This document shows positions 18,435-25,955 of a stretch of 64,000 nucleotides of DNA, piece after piece; position 1 is the stretch's first letter, and each line of letters opens with the position of its first letter. The notes beneath the pieces were generated by a model. That model made no database searches. It saw only the letters and a list, made by a program, of their open reading frames with translations, and had not been told where the DNA came from. This DNA is from DASQZK01 sp963764345. Its GTDB lineage: Bacteria > Bacteroidota > Bacteroidia > Bacteroidales > GCA-2748055. Where the stretch lies: positions 62,001-126,000 of the forward strand of contig CAVXSF010000009.1 in NCBI GenBank assembly GCA_963764345.1. The letters are read 5' to 3'. Made by a program: the position numbers and the translations under genes.

Positions 18435-18848
18435 ATGATATTCATCACCCGGAGGGAACGGTTCAGCGCCGCGCACCGGCTTTATAATAAAGACTGGTCC
18501 GACAGCAAAAATTTTGAAGTATATGGAGCCTGCTCAAATCCGAACTGGCACGGCCATAATTATATTCTTAAGATAACTGTAAAAGGCGAAATAAACCCTG
18601 AGATCGGCTATCTTTGTGACCTCAAAATTCTGAGCGGGATGATCAGGGAAGCTGTAATAGATAAACTTGACCATAAAAATATCAACCTCGAGGTGGATTT
18701 CATGCAGGGGAAAAAAGTTTCAACCGAAAATCTGGCTGTAGGAATCTGGGAACAACTTGATCCCCTGATCCGGAAGATGAATATTGAACTTCATTCTGTA
18801 TACCTGGAGGAAACGGAAAATAATTTTGTTGAATATTTCGGTAATTAG
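18435..18848 (+). CDS. 6-pyruvoyltetrahydropterin/6-carboxytetrahydropterin synthase family protein
   Basis: A 137-residue T-fold enzyme. The zinc ligands are H14 (SAAHRLY) and H39/H41 (HGHNY), and the catalytic cysteine is C33 in CSNPNWHGHNY. KLDHKNIN and the C-terminal E-x-NNFVEY complete the set. The CSNPN-x-HGHNY spacing resembles 6-pyruvoyltetrahydropterin synthase more than E. coli QueD, whose Cys lies closer to HGH. It sits 9 bp before folE, so it probably consumes the dihydroneopterin triphosphate FolE makes. The product could be a tetrahydropterin or the preQ0 precursor of queuosine; the sequence does not decide, so I give no symbol. Confidence 0.85.
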   Translation: MIFITRRERFSAAHRLYNKDWSDSKNFEVYGACSNPNWHGHNYILKITVKGEINPEIGYLCDLKILSGMIREAVIDKLDHKNINLEVDFMQGKKVSTENLAVGIWEQLDPLIRKMNIELHSVYLEETENNFVEYFGN

Positions 18849-18857
18849 AGGCGTTAT

Positions 18858-19497
18858 ATGGATATAGAAAAGAAAAACCAAGGACCTGAACGGTGAAAAT
18901 GGCTACCAGCGTGTTGACCGGTATGATGAGGAACAAACCGGCAGGCTGAGTGAAAACTACAGAAGCATCCTCGAGATTATCGGCGAGGATCTTTCCCGTG
19001 ACGGCCTGCTAAAAACCCCGGAACGTGTTGCCAAAGCCATGCAATTCCTCACCAATGGCTACGGGATTGACCCGGCTGAGATTCTCAAATCGGCCATGTT
19101 CAAGGAAGATTACCAGCAAATGGTGATCGTGAAAGACATTGAAGTGTACTCACTTTGTGAACATCATTTGCTGCCGTTTTTCGGCAAGGCCCACATAGCA
19201 TACATACCGAACGGTTACATTACCGGACTCAGTAAAATTGCCCGGATTACGGAAGCTTTCTCCCGGCGTCTCCAGGTACAGGAGCGGCTTACCGTTCAGA
19301 TCCGGGACTGTATTCAGGAAACCCTGAACCCGTTAGGTGTGGCCGTGGTTATCGAAGCCAGACATCTGTGCATGATTATGCGTGGAATTCAGAAGCAGAA
19401 TTCCATCACCACTACCTCAGCGTTTACCGGGGAGTTCCTCGATAATGCGAGAACAAGAGAGGAATTTATACACCTCATTGGTTCGCACCTGATTTAG
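18858..19497 (+). CDS. folE: GTP cyclohydrolase I, interrupted by one frame break
   Basis: FolE makes 7,8-dihydroneopterin triphosphate from GTP. Zinc and active-site motifs are intact: CEHHLLPFFGKAHIAYIP, the GLSKIARI helix, QVQERLT, and RHLCMIMRGIQKQ. The readable frame extends upstream through LKTPERVAKAMQF to GENGYQRVDRYDEEQ but has no start codon before a TAG. A matching start, ATG at 18858 (MDIEKK), is one base out of frame. Dropping one A from the A5 run at 18873-18877 fuses them into a 212-residue protein of normal length. The next in-frame ATG (19039) would lose a quarter of the enzyme. It is likely cotranscribed with the PTPS gene. Confidence 0.88.
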
Positions 19498-19560
19498 CTT
19501 TCAATTAGCATATTCTCAACCTGCCGTGCTTTCGATTTATACAAAGTTTACAATGAAAAG

Positions 19561-19591
19561 TTAGTTTTTAATACATATCTCACTATTTTTG
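19561..19591 (+). promoter_or_regulatory. Candidate Bacteroidota promoter for fabD
   Basis: TTAG at 19561-19564, a 19-nt spacer, and TATTTTTG at 19584-19591, which is an exact TAnnTTTG. The element ends 21 nt before the fabD ATG. Three of four bases of the upstream element match. Confidence 0.45.
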
Positions 19592-19612
19592 TCAAATATT
19601 TCACAACGATTT

Positions 19613-20488
19613 ATGAACGCATATGTTTTTCCCGGTCAGGGAGCCCAGTTCGTAGGAATGGGAAAGGATCTTTATGACAGCAACGAGACTGCCAGGGCAT
19701 TTTTCGACAAGGCTGATGATATCCTTGGTTTCCGTATCACGAAGCTGATGTTCGAAGGGACAGATGAGGATCTTCGTCAGACCCGTGTGACCCAGCCTGC
19801 CATCTTTCTTCATTCGGTTATCCTGGCTATGACCCTGGGTACCGCTTTTCATCCTGACATGGTTGCCGGGCATTCCCTTGGTGAATTTTCAGCCCTCGTA
19901 GCTAACGGGGCATTGAGTTTTGAAGACGGGTTGAAGCTCGTGTCTAAAAGAGCCCTTGCCATGCAGAAAGCCTGTGAGAAAGAACCGTCAACCATGGCTG
20001 CCATTCTCGGACTCGAAGATGCAGTAGTTGAAGAGGTCTGTTCCTCCATCGATGAAATAGTAGTACCGGCCAATTACAACAGTCCGGGGCAAATCGTGAT
20101 TTCAGGCTCGCTGAAAGGCATCGATCTGGCTGTTGAAAAACTGACCGAAAAGGGAGCGAAAAGAGCCATAAAGCTTTCTGTTGGAGGAGCTTTTCATTCT
20201 CCCCTTATGGAACCCGCAAAAGTTGAGCTGGCCGCAGCCATTCATTCCACCCCCTTCTCAGTACCTGTTTGTCCTGTATATCAGAATGTCAACGCCAGAC
20301 CTTCCACAGATCCGGATATCATCAGGAAGAACCTTGTTGACCAGCTGACATCACCTGTAAGATGGACACAGACCGTCATGAACATGATCAGTGACGGGGC
20401 AACTTCATTCACCGAATCAGGGCCGGGAAATGTATTGCAGGGTCTGATCAAAAAGATCGATCGTACCATGACGACTATGAGTGCATGA
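19613..20488 (+). CDS. fabD: Malonyl-CoA:ACP transacylase
   Basis: FabD loads malonyl groups onto acyl carrier protein for fatty-acid synthesis. Motifs are the N-terminal YVFPGQGAQFVGMG, the nucleophile elbow GHSLGEFSAL, the oxyanion/arginine region and the catalytic histidine in GGAFHSPLM. I choose the ATG at 19613, which starts one residue before the conserved YVFPGQG strand; a TTG at 19589 would add eight unconserved residues. The length of 291 residues is standard. A clear intrinsic terminator follows, so fabD is monocistronic. Confidence 0.95.
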   Translation: MNAYVFPGQGAQFVGMGKDLYDSNETARAFFDKADDILGFRITKLMFEGTDEDLRQTRVTQPAIFLHSVILAMTLGTAFHPDMVAGHSLGEFSALVANGALSFEDGLKLVSKRALAMQKACEKEPSTMAAILGLEDAVVEEVCSSIDEIVVPANYNSPGQIVISGSLKGIDLAVEKLTEKGAKRAIKLSVGGAFHSPLMEPAKVELAAAIHSTPFSVPVCPVYQNVNARPSTDPDIIRKNLVDQLTSPVRWTQTVMNMISDGATSFTESGPGNVLQGLIKKIDRTMTTMSA

Positions 20489-20513
20489 ACATGCGCCCTG
20501 TAGTTTGCGTGTC

Positions 20514-20538
20514 AGGGGCTTTAGAGCCCTTTTTTTTT
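20514..20538 (+). terminator. Intrinsic terminator after fabD
   Basis: GGGCT (20516-20520), loop TTAG, AGCCC (20525-20529), extended by a G-U and an A-U pair, followed by an uninterrupted T-run to 20538. It separates fabD from the thr operon. There is no Thr/Ile-rich leader peptide, so it is not an obvious attenuator. Confidence 0.8.
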
Positions 20539-20557
20539 AACCAGTAATTCGCTGTTT

Positions 20558-22984
20558 ATGAAAGTTCTAAAATTCGGAGGCTCATCGGTTGGCTCACCTG
20601 AAGCCATTCTGAAGGTGAAAAAGATCGTGGAATCACAGGAAAGACCATGTCTGGTTGTCGTCTCTGCTTTCAAAGGCGTCACAGATCAGATCATCATGAT
20701 CAGCGAGATGGCCCGTGCCCGGAATGAAGAATACGCCCGCGAAATTGAGGATATCCGGGTCCGTCATCATGAAGTGGTCGAGAAACTGATCAGTGGGAAA
20801 AAGAGAGAAATCGTCGATTCATACGTCAACCACCTGCTGAATGAATTCAAAGACCTCTTGTATGGCATTTTCCTGGTTGGTGACCTCACTCCTAAAACGC
20901 GCGACCACCTGCTGAGTTTCGGCGAAAGGCTTTCGTCCTTTATAATTACCAATGTTCTCGAATCAGCTACCTGTGTGGATATGCGTCACTTTATCAGAAC
21001 CGACAGCAATTTCGGCAGTGCGCAGGTCGATTTTGAGGTGACTAACCATACCATCCGGGAGATGATGCTGACCCAGAGCGGAATTACGGTGGTACCCGGA
21101 TTTATCGCTGCCAATGAAACCGGTGATATCACAACCCTCGGGCGCGGGGGCTCAGATTATACAGCAGCCATCATCGCCGGCGCTGCTGATGCTGAAGTCC
21201 TGGAAATATGGACCGACGTGGATGGATTCATGACCGCTGATCCGCGGAAAGTCAGCAAGGCCTACGTTATTGAAAAGCTCAGCTATTCAGAAGCCCTCGA
21301 ACTTTCTCACTTTGGGGCCAAGGTTTTGTATACTCCCACCCTTCACCCCGCCTATCAGAAGAATATCCCGATATGGATCAAAAATACCTTTAATACGGAT
21401 TCGCCGGGCACACTGATCTCCAGTGAAGGCGGCAACTCCACGGAAAGTCCCATCAAAGGAATCTCTTCCATCGACAGGATAGACCTGGTTACCCTTCAGG
21501 GCAGCGGACTTCCCGGTGTAACCGGAATCTCAATGCGCCTGTTTTCCGCCCTGGCCCGCAAAGATGTCAATATCATCCTAATCACCCAGGCATCATCGGA
21601 ATATTCCATCAGCTTTGCCATCTCTCCGGAAGATACCCCGAGGGCCCTGGACTCACTCAGGCAGGAATTTCACCTCGAAGTGGAAATCAAAAATATCATT
21701 GAGATCTCCGTTGAAAAAGAATTGTCCATCATTGCTATTGTGGGGGAGAAGATGAGAAATACTCCCGGGATATCGGCCAACCTTTTTACCTCCCTGGGAA
21801 GGAACGGTATATCCGTTATTGCCACTGCCCAGGGATCATCTGAGCTGAACATATCGGTGGTTATCAGAAAGGATCTGCTGAAGAAGGCACTGAATGTCAT
21901 TCACGAGGGATTTTTCCTCTCCCATTACAAGGAACTGCATCTTTACCTTGTAGGAACAGGAAATGTTGGTCGTGACCTGCTTTCACAGATCCAGGCCCAG
22001 CAGGAGTATCTCATGAAGGAACATAACCTGAAAATTAATGTGACGGGTATTGCCAATTCGCGAAAGATGATCATCGACGGTGAAGGAATTGACCTGTCCG
22101 ATTATCAGCAAAAACTCAGCGAAGGCACCAAAATGGAACTCTGTGATTTCATCGCCACGATCGGTGAACTGAACCTGAGAAACCCCGTCTTCATAGACTG
22201 TACGGCCAGCAATGATGTAGCCGGTCTGTACGGTCACCTTTTTGATCATTACGTGTCCGTTGTCACAGCGAATAAAATAGCCTGCTCGTCATCTTACGCT
22301 ACCTATCGTGAGCTGAAACAGAATGCCAGGAAAAAAGGGGTCCGGTTCATTTTTGAGACCAATGTCGGGGCCGGGCTTCCCATCATCAACACCATCAACG
22401 ATCTGATCAGGAGCGGCGACCGTATCCTGGCTCTCGAAGCCGTCCTTTCCGGCACACTGAACTTCATCTTCAACACTCTCAGCAGCGAGGTGCCACTGAG
22501 CCGGGCGGTTGAACTCGCACGTGAAAAAGGTTTCTCGGAACCTGACCCGAGAATCGACCTCAGCGGAACCGATGTCATGCGTAAACTACTCATCCTGTCG
22601 AGAGAATCGGGGTATACCCTGGAAGAATCCCAGATCGAGATGAAGCGCTTCCTACCTGATTCATGTTTTGCCGGGAATATTGAAGATTTCTGGGAAGAGA
22701 TCCGGAAACTGGATGATTCTTTTGAAGCATCCCGGAAGAAGCTGGAGGCAAATGGTAAACGATGGCGATTTGTAGCGATCCTGGAAAACGGAAAAGGACG
22801 GGTTGAACTTCTCGAAGTAGACAAGTCTCATCCGGCTTTTGAACTGGCCGACAGTAATAATATTATCCTCATCACTACGGAGCGCTACCATGAACAGCCC
22901 ATGGTGATCCGGGGTTATGGCGCCGGTGCTGCCGTTACGGCTGCCGGCGTATTTGCTGATATCATACGCGTGGCCAACCTTTAA
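20558..22984 (+). CDS. thrA: Bifunctional aspartokinase / homoserine dehydrogenase
   Basis: An 808-residue fusion that catalyses the first and third steps from aspartate to threonine and methionine. The aspartokinase domain (about 1-290) begins KVLKFGGSSVGSPEAI and includes TTLGRGGSDYTAA. Two ACT-type regulatory segments follow at about 310-455. The homoserine dehydrogenase domain (about 465-808) has the nucleotide motif LYLVGTGNVGRDLL, VTANKIACS and the catalytic region LSGTLNFIFNTLS...GFSEPDPRIDLSGTDVMRK. The ACT region predicts feedback control by threonine. It heads a tight operon, 9 bp before the HAD gene. Confidence 0.96.
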   Translation: MKVLKFGGSSVGSPEAILKVKKIVESQERPCLVVVSAFKGVTDQIIMISEMARARNEEYAREIEDIRVRHHEVVEKLISGKKREIVDSYVNHLLNEFKDLLYGIFLVGDLTPKTRDHLLSFGERLSSFIITNVLESATCVDMRHFIRTDSNFGSAQVDFEVTNHTIREMMLTQSGITVVPGFIAANETGDITTLGRGGSDYTAAIIAGAADAEVLEIWTDVDGFMTADPRKVSKAYVIEKLSYSEALELSHFGAKVLYTPTLHPAYQKNIPIWIKNTFNTDSPGTLISSEGGNSTESPIKGISSIDRIDLVTLQGSGLPGVTGISMRLFSALARKDVNIILITQASSEYSISFAISPEDTPRALDSLRQEFHLEVEIKNIIEISVEKELSIIAIVGEKMRNTPGISANLFTSLGRNGISVIATAQGSSELNISVVIRKDLLKKALNVIHEGFFLSHYKELHLYLVGTGNVGRDLLSQIQAQQEYLMKEHNLKINVTGIANSRKMIIDGEGIDLSDYQQKLSEGTKMELCDFIATIGELNLRNPVFIDCTASNDVAGLYGHLFDHYVSVVTANKIACSSSYATYRELKQNARKKGVRFIFETNVGAGLPIINTINDLIRSGDRILALEAVLSGTLNFIFNTLSSEVPLSRAVELAREKGFSEPDPRIDLSGTDVMRKLLILSRESGYTLEESQIEMKRFLPDSCFAGNIEDFWEEIRKLDDSFEASRKKLEANGKRWRFVAILENGKGRVELLEVDKSHPAFELADSNNIILITTERYHEQPMVIRGYGAGAAVTAAGVFADIIRVANL

Positions 22985-22993
22985 ACTTGTCTT

Positions 22994-23665
22994 ATGATAC
23001 AGAGCGTCATATTTGATATGGACGGATTGTTGATCGATACCGAACCCTTCTGGCAGGAAACGGAAAAAATGGTATTTGGGAAACGTGGCATTACCATCAC
23101 CCCTGAGATGCAGCGGGCGACACTCGGACTGCGTACTGACGAACAGATCCGTTACTGGTACAACCGCTATCCATGGCCTGATCCCGACTTTAAAAGCATG
23201 GAAAATGAGTATGATGATCTGGTCCTGGGATTTTTTAAAGACGGCGCTAAACTAATGGAGGGAGCTGAATATATCCTCAACCTGTTTTCTTCCAGCGGAC
23301 TTAAAATGGCTCTTGCCTCATCTTCATCCATGCTGCTGATCGATACTTTTGTCGACCGCTTCCACCTGAGGAAATATTTCGATCTGCTGTATTCTGCTGA
23401 GCATGAAGATCATGGCAAACCGCATCCGGCTGTGTACTTGTCCACCGCTGCCCTTCTCAGTACGCATCCCTCAAGGTGCCTGGCCTTTGAGGATTCCCTG
23501 ATCGGGCTTATTGCCGCCAGGGCAGCAATGATGCAGGTGGTGGCTGTGCCCGACGACGATCACTTCGATGACCCGGGATATGGACTGGCTCACATCAAGC
23601 TAAAGAACCTGCTCGAATTTGATCTTACTCTCTTAGATGTCCTTGACGGACTATACGATAAATAA
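22994..23665 (+). CDS. HAD-superfamily hydrolase, beta-phosphoglucomutase/HxpB-like
   Basis: A 223-residue HAD phosphatase with all four motifs: DMDGLLIDTEPFW (nucleophile Asp at about 9), ALASSSSM (Thr/Ser motif II), KPHP (Lys motif III) and FEDSLIGLIAARAA (acidic motif IV). The alpha-helical cap between motifs I and II is of the C1 type, as in sugar-phosphate phosphatases such as HxpB/YniC. It is embedded between thrA and thrB with gaps of 9 and 7 bp, so it is cotranscribed. Whether it acts on a threonine-pathway phosphate or simply travels with the operon cannot be told. Confidence 0.85.
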   Translation: MIQSVIFDMDGLLIDTEPFWQETEKMVFGKRGITITPEMQRATLGLRTDEQIRYWYNRYPWPDPDFKSMENEYDDLVLGFFKDGAKLMEGAEYILNLFSSSGLKMALASSSSMLLIDTFVDRFHLRKYFDLLYSAEHEDHGKPHPAVYLSTAALLSTHPSRCLAFEDSLIGLIAARAAMMQVVAVPDDDHFDDPGYGLAHIKLKNLLEFDLTLLDVLDGLYDK

Positions 23666-23672
23666 CTGACCT

Positions 23673-24602
23673 ATGAAAAAATCTGTGCGGGTATTCGCTC
23701 CCGCTACCATCTCAAATGTTGGCCCGGGTTTCGACCTGATGGGTTTTGCGATTGATCAGCCGGGCGATATCCTGCGTGTGGAGGAGAATGATTCAGGGAA
23801 AATCAACATAATAAATCAGGCCGGATGCTGCCTGCCCACCGATCCGGAAAAAAATGTAGCTTCCGTGGCTGTGAGAGCACTTCTTGATGATCTCCACTCC
23901 AGTAAAGGCTTTGACCTGGTCTTCGAACAGAAAATCAATCCCGGCTCTGGCATCGGCTCGAGTGCGGCAAGCTGTGCCGCAGCAGTATTCGGCGTCAATG
24001 AACTTCTTGGACGGCCTCTGAGCATCTATGAGCTCATCCCTCCTGCCTTGAAGGGTGAATTCATCGCAAGTGGAAGTATTCATGCCGACAATATCGCTCC
24101 TGCCCTGCTGGGCGGTTTTGTCCTGATCAGGGATTACGACCCGATCGATGTGATCAGTCTGAAAGCTCCTGAATCTCTGGTTTGTACAGTAGTACACCCC
24201 GACATTGAGATAAAAACATCGGAAAGCCGGCGCCTGATCCCTACAGAAATGCCCCTGAGAAAAACCCTGCAGCAGTGTGGAAATATCGCAGGACTGATAG
24301 CTGGTATCACCACTTCCGATTATAAGCTTATCGGCAGGTCACTCGAAGATGTTATTGCAGAACCTGTGCGGGCCTGCCAGATACCCGGATACGCCGACCT
24401 GAAAAAGAAGGTCATCGACGCCGGTGCCCTGGGAGCCAATATTTCCGGCTCAGGGCCCTCTGTATTTGCTTTCAGCCAGGACTTCACTCTGGCCAACAAG
24501 CTGGCCGGTCTGATGCATGCCTTTTTTAATGAGCTGAATATCAGTAACCGGACCTATGTCTCACTGATTTCACCATACGGAACCCGTCTTCTGGATTCCT
24601 GA
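23673..24602 (+). CDS. thrB: Homoserine kinase
   Basis: A GHMP-family kinase of 309 residues that phosphorylates homoserine. It has the N-terminal FAPATISNVGPGFDLMGFAI, the ATP-binding loop NPGSGIGSSAASCAAAVFG and the C-terminal GALGANISGSGPSVFAF. The spacing thrA-HAD-thrB-thrC makes the substrate assignment secure. Confidence 0.95.
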   Translation: MKKSVRVFAPATISNVGPGFDLMGFAIDQPGDILRVEENDSGKINIINQAGCCLPTDPEKNVASVAVRALLDDLHSSKGFDLVFEQKINPGSGIGSSAASCAAAVFGVNELLGRPLSIYELIPPALKGEFIASGSIHADNIAPALLGGFVLIRDYDPIDVISLKAPESLVCTVVHPDIEIKTSESRRLIPTEMPLRKTLQQCGNIAGLIAGITTSDYKLIGRSLEDVIAEPVRACQIPGYADLKKKVIDAGALGANISGSGPSVFAFSQDFTLANKLAGLMHAFFNELNISNRTYVSLISPYGTRLLDS

Positions 24603-24639
24603 TAAAAAATAAGTCTGACCGAAAAGAAAAAGATCCGGC

Positions 24640-25944
24640 ATGAAATATTACAGTACATACGACCGAAATCTGAAAGTCGGGCTGCAGGAAGCAGTCTTCA
24701 AGGGACTCGCCAGGGACGGCGGATTGTATATGCCTGAAGCCCTACCCCATGTACCCGGGAAATTTCTGGAGCAGATCGACGGTCATGATCTTCAGGATAT
24801 CGCTGTATTCCTGAGCAAGCTTCTCTTCGGTGAAGATATTGACGAAACAGATCTCGTGGAGATAGCCTCCGGTGCTGTGAATTTTACCACACCACTGGTA
24901 CAGGTATCAGAAAAAATCAGTACCCTCGAACTGTTCCACGGACCTACCCTGGCCTTTAAGGATATCGGAGCACGGTTCATGGCCCGGATGCTCGGATATT
25001 TCACACGAGACTACGACCGTGAAATTCATGTCCTTGTCGCCACTTCAGGTGACACCGGCAGCGCTGTGGCAAATGGATTTCTCGGTGTGCACGGCGTCAG
25101 GGTTCATATCCTCTACCCGAAAGGACTGGTAAGCCGTGTACAGGAAAAACAATTCACCACCCTCGGGGAAAACATTACTGCCCTGGAAATTGACGGTAGT
25201 TTCGACGATTGCCAGAAATTGGTAAAGACAGCTTTCTCCGATAAAACACTTCCTGAAAAGCTGACCCTTACTTCGGCCAATTCCATAAACCTGGCAAGGC
25301 TTCTGCCGCAAACATTTTACTATTTCGATGCCTGGCGGCAGCTTACCATGAAAACGAACCTTGTTTTCTGCGTTCCCAGCGGTAATTTCGGCAACCTCAC
25401 CGCCGGACTTATTGCAGCAAGGATGGGCCTTCCTGTTTCACACTTCATAGCTGCAACCAACGTCAACGACATTGTCCCGGAATACCTCCGGACCGGAATA
25501 TTCAAACCACGGCCATCAGTTGCTACGGTCGCTAACGCCATGGACGTTGGGAATCCTTCAAATTTCGCACGCATCCTTGACCTTTTCGATCATTCCCATT
25601 CTGCCATTGCCGATGCCATCAGCGGCTTTGCCTGTACCGACGACCAGATCAGAGAGACCATAGGGAGAGTAAGAAAAGAAACCGGATATTTACCCGATCC
25701 ACACGGCGCCTCCGGGTACCTGGCTGCAGAGCATTACCTGGCAAACCACCCCGAAGCCAATATCATCTTCCTCGAAACGGCACATCCTGCCAAATTCATG
25801 GAAACGGTCTCAGAATCAACCGGTGAGAAGATCGCCATGCCTGAAAAACTTAAAAAATTTGAAGACCGGGAAAAGAAGACTATATTGTTGTCACACAAAT
25901 ATGAGGATTTCAAAGCTTACCTCATGAGCCTGATCCGGAATTAA
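24640..25944 (+). CDS. thrC: Threonine synthase
   Basis: A PLP enzyme of 434 residues converting O-phosphohomoserine to threonine. It has the N-terminal YYSTYDRNLKVGLQEAVFKG, the PLP-lysine region LFHGPTLAFKDIGARF, ATSGDTGSAVANGF for phosphate binding, and CVPSGNFGNLTAGL. It belongs to the bacterial class that begins with the conserved KYYST segment. It is last in the thr operon; a GH95 gene starts 11 bp later on the same strand and may be read through. Confidence 0.95.
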   Translation: MKYYSTYDRNLKVGLQEAVFKGLARDGGLYMPEALPHVPGKFLEQIDGHDLQDIAVFLSKLLFGEDIDETDLVEIASGAVNFTTPLVQVSEKISTLELFHGPTLAFKDIGARFMARMLGYFTRDYDREIHVLVATSGDTGSAVANGFLGVHGVRVHILYPKGLVSRVQEKQFTTLGENITALEIDGSFDDCQKLVKTAFSDKTLPEKLTLTSANSINLARLLPQTFYYFDAWRQLTMKTNLVFCVPSGNFGNLTAGLIAARMGLPVSHFIAATNVNDIVPEYLRTGIFKPRPSVATVANAMDVGNPSNFARILDLFDHSHSAIADAISGFACTDDQIRETIGRVRKETGYLPDPHGASGYLAAEHYLANHPEANIIFLETAHPAKFMETVSESTGEKIAMPEKLKKFEDREKKTILLSHKYEDFKAYLMSLIRN

Positions 25945-25955
25945 CCCGCAGAACT

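Noticed and set aside
20489..20557. Threonine attenuator before thrA
   Set aside because: The hairpin is a terminator for fabD; there is no leader peptide rich in Thr or Ile codons between it and thrA.
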